Assembly: GCF_964204645.1 (NCBI RefSeq)
Contig: NC_134030.1
Location: 15,902,447-15,934,109 of the forward strand
Direction: 5' to 3'
Length of the DNA: 31,663 bases
Source: Tubulanus polymorphus
Taxonomy: Eukaryota; Nemertea; Palaeonemertea; Tubulaniformes; Tubulanidae
The position numbers and the translations under genes were made by a program. The notes beneath the pieces are model-generated. The model did no database searches and was not told where the DNA came from. It saw only the letters and a list, made by a program, of their open reading frames with translations. Of this stretch, positions 9,093 through 19,800 are shown one piece after another; positions within the stretch are counted from its first letter, which is position 1, and the number at the start of each line of letters is the position of its first letter.

Positions 9093-10690
9093 AAAGGATG
9101 TATGATTATATCAGGGGCGGCAGGGATAAATAGAAATGATAAGTAAATCGGATTATTCGGTTAAATGGCGGATGTATACACGATTTGGAAGTCTGATATA
9201 AAAGTCAGACCCTGACATGGGGATGCTAGTGGAATGACGAAGCTATCTACGATCTGAGTTGGGCCGGCGTGAATTTCATCGGCGGCTACAAGCGGTCTAT
9301 ATAAAAACGTGTAAACATATAATTTCAATATTCAAATGTTTTAGAAAATATGTTCGATATTAGACGTATGCAGGTTTCATGAGATTAGCAATTTATAATA
9401 GCATAGCTGTCATATACGGCTCCGCGTCCACTGATGGCATGTGTATAAGGTGAAAATTAAATTCAATACTTTATTGATCCTTATTACATTGAAATTCCGG
9501 GATAAAATTCCAAAAATCAATACATTTACAAATTTTAAAATAAGAAAATACAAGACACACGGGTAATCCATACAGAATAACATGAATAAGTTAATTATAT
9601 GACAATGTCTACTTCTACCCAGACTCAAGTCTAGGATATCAAGTGACAGCCAGACCGGGCCCCAGGACCGGGCTGGCTGGCTACACGCTATATGCTCAAA
9701 GTCATGATGAAGCAGACATCAGAAGAGCTCTTTCTTCAACCATGGAGGCAATGAAGTTGCAGACCAGCTTAGAGGCAAAAGTGAATCGAAGTCACAAGTT
9801 GACAATTTTTTTTAAAATTAGACCAGTCGAAGACTGTATCATCTACCCAATCGCCAAATCTCATAATTCCCGAAATTTCTTAAAACTTCGATTTCAAATT
9901 TGCAATTCCACATTAGCTTATACCAGAAATTCTACATTTTTTCGCAGGCGTCAAATAATCTATTAAAGTTAATTTTCTTGTTGCATCTTCCGCTCTGTCT
10001 TAGTGTGCCCTAAGTGCCTGCTGGAGATACCGTCATGAAGGTGTGACAAAACCTTAGGCAGTAACACGTAAGGCAGAACAACACGCGATTTCGAAAGTTT
10101 GGATCCAGGAAGAAAGTCACTAAATATTTGGATGGATATATGAAAGCTGTGGGTACTGGAGTGTGTAATGGGTAGTGTAGTGTGATCTGTGTGCATTTGT
10201 GGCCAGCACACAGATCACATTGTTCATTGGGGTTTAGTCCAGGACTCGCGAGATTTTCAACAACACGGAAGTAACGTGTAATAAATGATTACTTGAATTG
10301 CATGACTACCTACCACCCCTCATTATTGTTGGAAAAGTAAACGTTCCGCACTGACTAAACATTAGTAATAATAATTTATAACATTTTAGAAATGGCCAGA
10401 ATTTTAACTTAGGTTCTATCTCATTTTTATTTTACAATTGCGATTGGTATAATTTTTTTTAAACGGCCGTTAAGGCTTCATGTTTCGTCTGCAATTCACT
10501 GCAAATCGTTACGCAACTACGCACATTTCAGTGTTTTTGGCAGCTGTACACTCAATCGGGACCGTCCGTGACAAGCTTCACTGCGGAATTATCATTAATT
10601 AACATCGCCATATCACATCATCAACTTATATTGTGCCTTAAAACCCTAACAGCCGAAATAATTGAAATGCACACACGATTTCTATCATTG
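8851..10690. mobile_element. Unidentified 1.8-kb insertion in the gypsy integrase
   Basis: Coding similarity to gypsy pol stops on both sides: EHKHGHS of the zinc-binding region at about 10690 and KNPLKRP at about 8848. The left 242 bp of the insert (8851-9092) recurs inverted at 15500-15744, so the insert or part of it belongs to a dispersed family whose end is GACGCCTTATAAAACG. I see no terminal inverted repeat at the right boundary and no convincing target duplication. About 45 codons of pol around the Cys pair seem lost. The inside is otherwise non-coding; one exon-like frame near 9700 was judged too weak. Confidence 0.6.
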
Positions 10691-12496
10691 AAAATTGAGA
10701 GAGTGGCCGTGTTTGTGTTCTGTTGCTTCGCGTAAATCCCGCGCGGTGGCGCAACCGCGCGGAGTGGGGCCGATACGTCCAGGGGAGGGTCTCAAAAATA
10801 AAACGCCTTTGTCAATCACTAGGCGCTCATATTCACCAAGAAACATTCTGGTTTTTGTGCTAAATTGGCGCGTCACATCGGCACTAGGTTTAATCTGTTG
10901 TCGATGGACCAAGTCCTTGACTACAGATATGTCGGCGTCCTCGTCCTGTAACCGGTCTATGTCCACTGTCGACAAGCCTGCATGATCACTACCCACACCC
11001 ACCGCCGAAACCTGACATTTTGGGGCGCCGGTCTGACCACAGCTAGGGCAGTCTCCATGACGCTTCAGTCGTTTAGGGATGCGGGACAGCGCATCCGCAT
11101 TTAGGTGGATAAGTCCGGGCCGGTGCTCGATATCAAAGTCATAGTCGGCCAATCGTTCATTCCAGCGGGCAACTTGTCCAGACTGAATGTTTGAAGACCG
11201 GAGCCATTTAAGTGCTGCATGGTCAGTGCGCACCAAGAATTTCAGGCCCAACAGGTAATGCCGGAAGTGCTCGATCATATCGACTAGGGCAAGCATCTCT
11301 CGCCTGGTGGCACAGTAAATCTCTTCACCACCCCGTAGTGTGCGACCAGCATATGCGATCACCCGTTCGGACGAGTCTGCCTGCACCTGTGAAAGTACAG
11401 CACCAATTGCCCAGTCACTTGCGTCACAGTCGATAATAAATTTGCCTGCACCTGACTCGAAATCAGAGAAAGCCAAAACGGGAGGACTAGTAAGCGCCAT
11501 TTTTATGGCGTCAAATGCTCGCTGTTGCTCTATCCCCCATACAAAGACATGGCCCTTTTTAGTAAGTTGGCGTAGGGGACGACACATTTGGGAATACCCC
11601 TCAATAAACATTGAATAATAGGTCACTAACCCTGTGAAACTGCGGACCTCTGAAACTGTGGTTGGAACAGGCCAGTTCATAATTTTCTCAACTTTGGACG
11701 GGTCAGCCTCCATACCATTCCCACTAACAATATGGCCCAAAAACTTCAACCGTCTCCGCAGTAGGTGACATTTTCTGGGTTTGAGTTTAAGGTTTGCAGA
11801 CCACAAACGTGAGAACACCTCAGCGAGTTTACCAATGTGTGACTCAACGTCAGCTGAGTGAACCATGACATCGTCGAGATATATTAATGCCGTTTTCCAC
11901 GAAACCTTATCCAGGGCCATAGTCATAAGCCGTGAAAAACAGGCAGGGGCATTAGTCAGGCCAAACGCCATGACGTTCCACACCCACAATCGATTCTCCG
12001 TGCAGAACGCTGTCTTTGGTTTATCTCTCTCCCGTATGGGCACCTGATGGTACCCACTTGTGAGGTCAAGAGAGGAGAACCATGACGACCCGTACAGAGC
12101 TTCAAGTGTGGAGTCAGTTCGCCCAAGCGGATGGCTATCCTTTATCGTAGCGTCATTTAACTTCCGATAATCACAACACAGCCTAAGGCTACCATCGGAC
12201 TTCTTGGCCAAGACAATGGGGCTAGCCCAGGGAGATTGTTATGGTCGGATGAGGCCGTGACTGTGCAATTCAGCAGTATGACCGTCCACAAACTGTCTAT
12301 GACCCGGTGGTAAACGCCGCGGTTGTTTGATGGCGCGATGGTCACTCGTATCTATTTCAAATTCGACTAACGTGGTCCTCCCGATGTCAAAGTCGTCGCG
12401 GGAAAACACATCCTGGTAATCAGCGACAACCTTCTTAAAGGCCTCGCGATCACTGTCCGGAATGTCAATGGCATCGAGCTGCAGCTCCTTAAACAA
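10685..12496 (-). pseudogene. pol: Reverse transcriptase and RNase H of gypsy pol
   Basis: In order: an N-terminal RT lead-in (12239-12496, ending SHGLIRP), an in-frame TAA at 12239-12241, then a long open frame of about 500 codons starting SPWASPIVLAKKSDG. RT motifs are visible: DYRKLN, LDLTSGYHQVP, FGLTNAPA and the catalytic YLDD, about 111 residues after AKKSDG. RNase H follows with DASDWAIGA, the Glu of REMLALV and the Asp of RTDHAALKWL, then NADALSR. The frame ends in EHKHGHS, the first half of the integrase zinc-binding domain, at the insertion boundary. The AUG-like starts seen by eye are internal; the polyprotein enters from the protease side, in another frame. One stop plus the upstream frameshift make this copy non-functional. 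Confidence 0.95.
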
Positions 12497-12501
12497 CGAG
12501 T

Positions 12502-13185
12502 TTAGGTCCTCACTATTGGTAGGGATTTCAGAGACATCTGGTCTCTTATCCTGAGTAGTGAGGAACGGACAGTCACCTTGTTATCGTTTGGGCTAACCAG
12601 GGTTCTACCAATACCGAATGGACCCGGGGCTCTACCACAAACCATCCCGACGGAATTGTTGTTGTGGGTGTATCTCTGCCTAAAATAAGCAGTAGCTACA
12701 ATTTTGTGTCCGGCTGGGATCATGCGAGTCTCGGTCAGGAATAGGCGGCACGCACTTTGTCGGGAATCCCTGTGTTCCAATGGTATGTCAGACAGGCCAC
12801 AGCTCATGACTCTATTTGGGTAATCAGTCACGCAGTTGTTGTCGCGGAAGAAATCACCACCAAGGAGACAATCCTGTGACAAATCATCTGCAACCACCAT
12901 TGGAACCATAAAACTACAATCCCCCAAACTAAGGCGAGCATCGACCGAACCCCTAACCTTAATGTCCTGCCCGGTAGCCGTAACCAACTCAAAATCAATT
13001 GGTTTCAGGCACCCCATTTCACCCCCATTACTCGCCACCCAGACAGAAGTCTTGAGCATAGTCACACCAGCGCCGGTGTCGAGAAGCGCAGAGATTCTTC
13101 CTACACTATTGGCTATAGCAGAACAATAGAGGCCAGTGTCACGAATATCTACATTCAGCACACTTCTAAATAATGGGGTGGTCAC
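12502..13185 (-). pseudogene. pol: Aspartic protease region of gypsy pol
   Basis: Retroviral-type aspartic protease with the active-site motif LLDTGAGVTML and the downstream block CLLGGDFFRD. It processes Gag-Pol in active relatives. The frame is open upstream of 13185 (no ATG there), so it was translated as part of the polyprotein. After the protease fold comes a tail with GRTLVSPNDNKVTV. The frame ends at a stop at 12502 and the RT lead-in lies in another frame, so there is a shift near 12540-12560. Confidence 0.9.
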
Positions 13186-13400
13186 TGTTTGCTGTCTGCT
13201 TCGGAGTTCGGGGTGTACTCTGAAGAGGAGCTTTGACCGTTAGGTGTGCTCTTCCCGAGTTGTAAACCACTTGAGTCCGGGCATGTCGTATTCATAATGA
13301 TTTTCATTCGTACTTTATACAGGGGTATATACAACATTTATACAGGTATCTAATTGTCTACAGTGTGGAGGAATGTATTTCGGGACTTGAGGCCGATGGT

Positions 13401-14389
13401 TTAAAAGCGCTTGCCTCTGCCCCTCAAGGAACGCGTCTGCCCGTTTCCCTGACTATAAGGACAGTTCCTAGCATAATGTCCGGGCTCAGTACACGAGTGG
13501 CATATCACCGTAGGACATGCACTAGCCGGGTGGTCTGGCACCCGACAGCGCCAACAGATGTCAGCCGCTGGATTTCTGGGAGGTTCCGGATTCATGGAAG
13601 GCCTTGTCTGACCTCGACGCTCGAGATTTTCGATGCGGAGGTTTAAACTCTGGACCTGTTTAGCCAGTTCCGAAAGCAGCTCGGTCTCGATGGGCTTTGG
13701 CTGGGCTTCATTTACCATCGCACGTTTCCCCCTCGACTCCTGCTTTTCGGCTATACGCCTAGCCGATTCAAAACCTCTAGCCAGGGACACAGCTCTGACA
13801 AGGTTTTCGGCTGAGAAACGTACAACTGTTCCCTAGCTGTTAATGGCAAATTAACTCCAGTCAAAAACTGATCACGAGCCAGCTCGTCTTGTAGGGTATG
13901 TCCAGCGTCTGGATAGGCGTTTTGGGCTAGCTCCATAAGTGCGTCGGCGAAACGTCCGAGGTTTTCGGGCTGTTTTTGCTCGCGTGCCTTTAGCTTGAGT
14001 TTGTAATCGCCGGGCGATTTAGTTAGGGACATACGGTCTTTAATGGATGCCAAGAACTCATCATAGGTCAGTTTGTCCGACAAGTGAAGATTTTTGATGG
14101 CCAGATATGACTTATGGTCCATATACATTAAGAGATGATCCTTCTGTACTGAAGAAGGATCAGTTATCCCCATGAGGTCACAGTAACTATCAAATCTCTC
14201 CAGCCATACTTTAAAATTGTGACCAGCGCTGTAGGTTTTAGTGTGGTCTCTGGGTTTGGCTGGCTCAGAGGGTGATTCTGACTTAGTGTTTTTAATTTTA
14301 TGTTCCACGAACTGTGTCACAGACATGAGGAACTGGTTAACATCGAGATGACTAGCATCTTGTTCGGAATGTTCCCCAGGCATCGACAT
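13401..14389 (-). pseudogene. gag: Gag of the gypsy element, frameshifted
   Basis: The first frame (13751-14389) starts MSMPGEHSEQD and contains a capsid-like helical region (FKVWLERFDSYCDL, LLMYMDHKSYLAI, RFADALMELAQ, RDQFLTGVN). A shift near 13810-13835 moves into the frame that ends at 13401. This carries a coiled stretch and two CCHC zinc knuckles, CWRCRVPDHPASAC and CHSCTEPGHYARNC, followed by a basic tail. Two knuckles and the order CA-NC are typical of metazoan Ty3/gypsy Gag. The ATG at 14389 is the first in frame after the PBS. Confidence 0.9.
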
Positions 14390-14722
14390 TATAAATACGA
14401 GTCAGTTAATTCAATACAGTCCAATATAATAGAAAAGGTGAACAAAAGTTTTTCGTATACTGGTCTGTGTCTCGCTCTCAGTCTCCCCAGCAATAATAAA
14501 ATAATATGCAAATAATAATAATTTTTCCCCAAATTTTCTCTCAGTACCAATTCTGATTAAATAATGAATATGACAAGTTAACGGTTTTAACTGCTATGAG
14601 TGTCCGTTATAAGTCTTTCAAGTATTTTCTACTAATAATGGTAAGCGTGGTTCGCTCAGACTAGGTTCCCAAGGTGGAGCCGCATTAAAAGACCATAAAA
14701 TACACGACAATCGACATAAAAT

Positions 14723-14740
14723 CCCACTTCGCTGCCACCA
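14723..14740 (-). other. Primer binding site
   Basis: One base inside the 5' LTR, reading TGGTGGCAGCGAAGTGGG in element orientation. TGG pairs with the CCA end of a tRNA. The tRNA was not identified. Confidence 0.8.
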
Positions 14741-14741
14741 G

Positions 14742-14973
14742 TGTAACAATTGTCGTCTTGGAGTATTCTAATGGTAATAAAAGGGGTAATCGCCGCTGTA
14801 GTAGGGGACAATCCGAGTCTTAAACCGGGACAAAAGGATAACACACGACTCACCAAGACAAAGGATTGTTTTCAAGAGAGCGATAGGTATGCCATCTATC
14901 GTTAACATTTATTAATACAAATACAAATACGCTACATTACAATACAATTACAGGCGGGAGTCACACCGTTACA
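14742..14973 (-). repeat. 5' LTR of the gypsy element (232 bp)
   Basis: Same sequence as 6629-6854 except for five substitutions and an extra copy of a 6-bp ACAAAT unit. It ends in GTTACA, followed by the ATTC target duplication. Confidence 0.95.
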
Positions 14974-15020
14974 ATTCTTTATGTACTAGAACTACAAAGG
15001 AGATAAAGACATAGAGGGGT
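14974..15020 (-). repeat. Right arm of the inverted pair around the gypsy insertion
   Basis: ATTCTTTATGTACTAGAACTAC... is the reverse complement of 6410-6453 with a gap. See that entry. Confidence 0.45.
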
Positions 15021-15499
15021 AAAATATTCATATATGAACATTTTTATATATGTTAATGAAATCAATTTTAATTAAAAAAATATGTATAACTAGAGGACCA
15101 AAGGTCCTGAGGCTCGAAATATGAGAAGAAGTGATGTCTGGGTTTCCAACATACAGGCGGAGGGCGGTGGGGAACGTGACACAAAAATCCTTAAAATTAA
15201 GTTGTAGTGTTCTAGCTTGCCACAGAGTGGCAGCACCTCCTAGTCAACATTTTAGAGTGAGAATTAAGCGGGCACTCCATTCAAGAAGGCTGTCCACAGG
15301 GATCATCGGACCACTTCCGGTTTACTTCCGAGTAGCGATTTTTCACTTGAAATATCGATTTTAAGCTGTTAATGTTGTCTGATCAATAAAAAAACCTTTC
15401 TTAAACGATAAACAAAATAGCATCCTAATGTCTCATTCAATTCAGTTTCTCGAAAATTGAAATTTTTTGAAAATAATGGGTTAGAGCACTCTTAAACAA
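15021..15499. other. Gene-free stretch
   Basis: AT-rich start, then moderately GC sequence with a small palindrome (GGACCAAAGGTCC near 15096). A 77-codon frame at 15131-15364 has no recognisable features and is not called. Confidence 0.5.
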
Positions 15500-15744
15500 A
15501 ACTATAACAATACGTCTTCTCATGATATTCAATGCAATATAACATTTCGACGTTCAAATAGAGGTCATTATATAATCACAGGGAGCCATTCTACATCTTT
15601 ATCAATAGGATTTTGCCAATTGGCTTGTATGTGTACCAAAAACCTGTGACGTTTTGCACATCGATTTACGGTTGTCGTTTGTAAAATGACGCTGAATGGT
15701 TAACATTGTTTAGGTTTCATAATGGTAACGTTTTATAAGGCGTC
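15500..15744 (-). repeat. 242-bp dispersed repeat, copy 2 (inverted)
   Basis: Reverse complement of 8851-9092 with scattered substitutions. The edge GGCGTC at 15744 matches the GACGCC edge of the insert in the gypsy integrase, then the sequences diverge. Confidence 0.8.
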
Positions 15745-15797
15745 AAAAAATTGAAATGCAAAAGTACGGCCATTGGCTGTGGACAATATATATTTGT

Positions 15798-16214
15798 TCT
15801 GGTAATATCTAGTCACATTAACAACAATGTGACAAGTCGTTAAGAAGAACATCTGAGAATCTGAATTAGATACAGTTCAATGAGGAAACAAATTACCATC
15901 AGCAGCTAAAAGATCGCAAGCACCTTTGGACACTTAATAAAATATTCTACTACACATCATAATATATATGCTCTTTCTAGGATTATCGTGATATGGTAAA
16001 GTTAACAAAAAGCACTTAAGTGAAAAATGCTAGATTTACTAGATTTATAATATCTGGTAATATCTAGTCACAATAACAACAATGTGACAAGTCGTTAAGA
16101 AGAACATCTGAGAATCTGAATCAGATACAGTACAATGAGGAAACAAATTACCAACAGCAGCTAAAAGATCGCAAGCAGCTTTGGACACTTAATAAAATAT
16201 TCTAATACACAACA
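15798..16214 (+). repeat. Direct duplication of a 163-bp unit
   Basis: 15798-15960 and 16053-16214 are nearly identical (TCTGGTAATATCTAGTCACA ... GGACACTTAATAAAATATTC), offset by 255 bp, with a handful of substitutions. Non-coding. Confidence 0.8.
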
Positions 16215-16492
16215 TACATTGCTTGATGATAATATATAACTCAATATGTAAAATGGGACTGCTGACATTACAATGAGCCTCTTTCTGGGCTTTGTTGCAA
16301 AATAGTATATGTCTAGTTCAAATTTTAACAAGGTTTACAGTATTATGGAGAATGTATATGCAGAACTGAAACTTTAATCATTGATTTTACATCTGATAAT
16401 CCAGATTACGGTCATGATTTGAAGTTAATTTTTAATAACAAGGTCACTCGTAATAAGTAATCATTAAAGATCATTATTCATCTATTGGAAGC

Positions 16493-16762
16493 TTAGTCCA
16501 TTGGATTGCGATTTTTAACCTTTAGCCTTCCATCTTGGATCTCGCCAGTCACATACACTGGTAGAACACTTATTATGTCAGCATAGCTGATTTCTGTTTC
16601 AGAAGCAAATAAAGCTGCTAATAGGTCAGCAGTGGTGATGTCGCATTCGACAGAGTTTGGTGATTCAATCATTACTTTTATCATCACAGGAAACGGGTTC
16701 TTTTCTTCAGTAATGATTGCTTCAATCGAATAATTAGTATATTCCTCTGTTGAAGACAGTTT
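16493..16762 (-). CDS. Candidate terminal exon of the OB-fold-like host gene
   Basis: An open stretch on the minus strand preceded by the acceptor-like CTTTTTCAG and reading KLSSTEEYTNYSIEAIITE to ...KVKNRNPMD and a stop. Composition and alternating hydrophobic pattern look like a folded beta-rich domain, not a chance frame. By position it would follow the exon at 17037-17246, separated by an intron holding the (CAT)n repeat. However, the reading phases do not join cleanly: the upstream exon reaches a stop before a usable GT in the right phase. It may be an alternative last exon, belong to another transcript, or be part of a decayed gene. Confidence 0.35.
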   Translation of the reverse strand, partial: KLSSTEEYTNYSIEAIITEEKNPFPVMIKVMIESPNSVECDITTADLLAALFASETEISYADIISVLPVYVTGEIQDGRLKVKNRNPMD

Positions 16763-16784
16763 CTGAAAAAGTAACAAAAATATC

Positions 16785-16891
<107 letters not shown>

Positions 16892-17036
16892 GACGTCGTT
16901 GTCATCATCGTCATCATATGAACAGATTTAGCATCCTAGGCAATCCTCAATTAAATTTGTATGTAGATTCTCAACAATTCAGATTAAATCATTTCTGCAT
17001 TATTAAGACCGGAAGAGATGTAAGCACAACGTACCA

Positions 17037-17246
17037 CTACAGCTGACAGGTCGCTAGTGATGACAATGATTTGTTATAATCACTATAACTGACAGTAACA
17101 TCTTTCAGAAGCACAGAATCACCGGTTCGGTCACTTGCAGCTGACGCATCGCTCCACAATGAGCATTTAGCAGACATAGTATCATCTTTAATAGTTATCT
17201 CTCTGACCGCACCGTCTTTGACTCGAACCTCTTTGGGCGCTTGATC
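17037..17246 (-). CDS. Exon of an OB-fold, RPA-like nucleic-acid-binding protein
   Basis: After the acceptor TTATTTTCAG the frame reads DQAPKEVRVKDGAVREITIK, then DDTMSAKCSLWSDASAA and a second strand-rich block ending in LATCQL and a TAG. The pattern of a KDG turn, a strand, DDT and a CSLW strand fits an OB fold like those of RPA-type proteins. The preceding exon (18505-18646) ends HIVS with donor GTAAGT and joins in phase 0, giving a continuous strand-turn-strand start of the domain. Function beyond nucleic-acid binding is not inferable. The early stop means either a terminal exon or decay. Confidence 0.5.
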   Translation of the reverse strand, partial: DQAPKEVRVKDGAVREITIKDDTMSAKCSLWSDASAASDRTGDSVLLKDVTVSYSDYNKSLSSLATCQL

Positions 17247-18504
17247 CTGAAAATAAATGAACTAGAGAAAAATTCATAGTGAACAAAATCTTGGTACAAA
17301 TGATGCCATTAGTAACTTGATAACAAGAGCCCCAAGGAGCACTATGGCCAGCCTTTAATAATTGCCTTTAATAAATGATGTAATCTGTGAGTTATATTGG
17401 TTGAAATACACTCCCTGCTCAATATCATTTACACAGTACAATTGTGTGATAATACAGACATATGCCTCAGATCAATGAACGAATGCCTCAGATCAATCTT
17501 TTCCCTTCGTCGTTTTGATTTGAATGCGGTATAAAATTGAAATAAAAATGGAATTTGATATTTGTGTTGAATAAATTGAATTGGATTTGACATTTTTTCG
17601 CAGAATAAAGTTTGATTGAATTTGCGATTCGAGCACATGGCTAATCAGCATATCAAGGTCATCCATTTTGAGAAAAGCTATTTTCCCGAACCCTGCGCAA
17701 TTGTCAAGGATAACTTTTTTGTAGCGAAAATTAAAATTACTCCCAACAACCATATCAACTACTAGAGTTCATAGAAATCAATCGATCTTGAAATACAATT
17801 TTAAATGTTAAAATAAAACCCGGAAGTAAAACAGTAGACGATACCGCGGGTTCACGTGAACACAGGCTGATTTCTGTGGGTAAGACAATATGAATCATAG
17901 AGGATCGAGGTTTTGCTCTCAGATTGGTTTTTTAAACTGTTGCGTTCTGTTTTGCGAAAAACCTTTTGTAACATTTAATGAGGCTTTTTTTTACAAAATT
18001 CGGCTTCCTAGGAATTGGAGAATGGATAACACTTGAATGCATGATTTGTATGAATATATACTTAGTTGCACAGTGAAAAAGCCTTTTCGGAAACCATGTA
18101 CTTTAAATTTGCTCCATTTGTATAAGAATAGGCCCAGCCTATGGCTGGCCTAATAATAATTCAAAACTCTTTAATGGTGGGTAGATGTTCTAACTAAAAC
18201 AAAATTATTAAAAGTGAAACAAGTTATACATTGCATCAACCTCTGAAGGCACAGTTGCAAAATTACCTTCACCTCAGGTAATTACATTTATAAGCATATA
18301 CTCATTCTATGTAAATAAATCAAAAATCCATGACTCCAAAATCTGTTAGATTGATGGGAAGTACATGACAGTAAGCTTAGTACATGACAGCAAGCTTACA
18401 CAAGTACTGCGATTTACAGAATCAAATTTTTGGTATGTCCGTGGAAAGCCAACAGAAATAGATTAAAAATATAGAATATATAGTGTAGATTAAAATAAAC
18501 TTAC
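17247..18504. other. Probable intron of the OB-fold-like gene
   Basis: Bounded by a good donor (GTAAGT, right end) and acceptor (CAG, left end) on the minus strand. An 86-codon minus-strand frame at 17493-17753 (MVVGSNFNFRYKK...) has no known features. The left arm of the large inverted repeat begins within it at 18292. Confidence 0.45.
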
Positions 18505-18646
18505 AGAAACGATATGACCTGAGATTGATGCTCTGGTTTTGACTTGTGAACTGTGAACACTGGCCGTAGGCGAAACTGGAGCAAGCGGTTCATTTAATAG
18601 CGCTGATGCAGCTACTGAAGTAAACGGGCATACCACGTCTGAACAT
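18505..18646 (-). CDS. Upstream exon of the OB-fold-like gene, left-arm copy
   Basis: 142 bp between acceptor TTATTTTAG and donor GTAAGT. The frame that joins the next exon reads CSDVVCPFTSVAASALLNEP ... SISGHIVS: a Ser/Ala/Pro-rich linker leading into the first strand of the OB fold. The exon lies wholly inside the inverted repeat, so an almost identical copy exists at 27800-27941. Confidence 0.5.
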
Positions 18647-19080
18647 CTAAAATAAGTAAGGGCAAAAAATTAAAAAAATGCATTACTAAATTACATCCTA
18701 CGACAATGATGCAAAAAATGAGACTTACGTATGTAAACATAGACACTTATTTTTCAATTCAAATAATAGAATAACTAGTGGTTTGAAATGCTTTAACGAT
18801 TTCGTTATTCCACGCCCCCTAGTTAACATATACTGAACCAATAACCTTGAAACTCACCACAATCATAGAACAAGACATGAGCTACAATTTTGCAATTGAA
18901 TATGGAAACAAAATTTGCCTAGGTATGTACCAATATAATACTGAAATAGTGTACAAGTTATTCTGCTATTCAAAGCCCCGGGTGAGCATTTGTCACCCTG
19001 ATATAATTTGCATATTTCGTAATCATATAGATCTACAATGTCATATCGAACAGTTCATAACATTTCATAGCTCTACTACA

Positions 19081-19123
19081 TATTAATAATAATAATAAAT
19101 ATGGCTGCAAAGCAGCGATAACA
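19081..19123 (-). repeat. Transposon-end-like motif with TAT tail, arm copy 1
   Basis: AATAATAATAATAAATATGGCTGC...CGATAAC, the reverse complement of the join seen at 3656-3721. Confidence 0.5.
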
Positions 19124-19499
19124 GGTTTTCTAGATGCATGTGATCGAAAGGAAAAATTAATTACCGGGTATTCGATGGAAAAAATAAAATGAGATGATTT
19201 GGATATTATCGGAGCAATCCTTTTTTTTTGGTTGAATGGTCTTACCCCAGTATAGTTCCCCGTGATTTGGAAATTCTCGGAGCCCTCCTTAATCTACTTA
19301 CTAAATGACGTCACAAACTGTTATTTCGCCGGTGCTTGTTGTCTAACAATTCAATTCAATTCTTTTAATAATAATAATAATAATAATATAATATAACTTA
19401 TGACTATAGTGTCAATATGTGCTTTAAGGTCGTAATCGACATGTGACATTACTCAATATGTTTTCACAATAATTAGCTATAGTCAGTGCTCATCGATAA

Positions 19500-19800
19500 T
19501 TAATTAATGTCTCTCAAACATGTCACCAGGTGTTTGTTTGTGAGTCCTGATGTCTACAACTTGTCTGACACCTAGTTCTCACATTATACTCATGATTCTG
19601 TATATAAAGACTATGTAAAGCTATGATAATCATTCTCATTCCGGGATGCAATAAAGATTGTACATATAAGGTTTAACTGCCTTGTTGTTCCTGATGGATG
19701 GAATCCTGTACCGCTGGTGTAAATGCTAGTCACCCAGCCAGCCTGCCGATACAACAACCAGCCGGTTACAGATGGTGGAGAACCCAAATTTAAGTCCTCG
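19500..19800 (+). mobile_element. LTR-like remnant inside the inverted-repeat arm
   Basis: TATATAAAGA (19601-19610) is followed about 45 bp later by GCAATAAAG. Then comes a segment ending GGTTACA at 19770 and, two bases on, TGGTGGAGAACCC (19773-19785), which resembles a tRNA primer binding site. This order of TATA, poly(A) signal, CA end and PBS is that of an LTR and leader. No matching second LTR or start was found. A 75-codon frame follows at 19897-20124 (MAVLIVNIAAVSVDTMHYG...), possibly the beginning of its gag. The right arm carries the same sequence at about 26300-26920 on the other strand. Confidence 0.35.

Larger units (their letters stand above)
6629..14973 (-). mobile_element. Ty3/gypsy LTR retrotransposon, near full length, inactivated
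   Basis: The element is bounded by two direct LTRs starting TGTAAC and ending GTTACA, and flanked by the 4-bp direct repeat ATTC (6625-6628 and 14974-14977). On the minus strand the order is 5' LTR, PBS, gag with two zinc knuckles, aspartic protease, RT, RNase H, integrase, an extra ORF, PPT, 3' LTR. Integrase downstream of RT/RNase H is the Ty3/gypsy arrangement. The two LTRs differ by five substitutions and one 6-bp indel, so insertion was fairly recent. Lesions seen: a gag frameshift, a frameshift between protease and RT, an in-frame stop before the RT core, a 1.8-kb insertion in integrase and a frameshift in its C-terminal part. Confidence 0.95.

Noticed and set aside
9643-9966. 107-codon frame with an exon-like stretch (DEADIRRALSSTMEAMKLQT)
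   Set aside because: The first third looks coding, but the frame then runs into AT-rich sequence. No family is recognised and the splice borders are weak. Kept as part of the unidentified insertion.
17493-17753. 86-codon minus-strand frame MVVGSNFNFRYKK...
   Set aside because: Within the probable intron, no known domain, low-complexity C-terminal half; not enough to call an exon.
18847-19086. 79-codon frame present in both arms
   Set aside because: Its conservation only reflects the inverted duplication. On the opposite strand a splice-donor-like GTGAGT and a short open stretch exist, but phases to the next exon do not fit.
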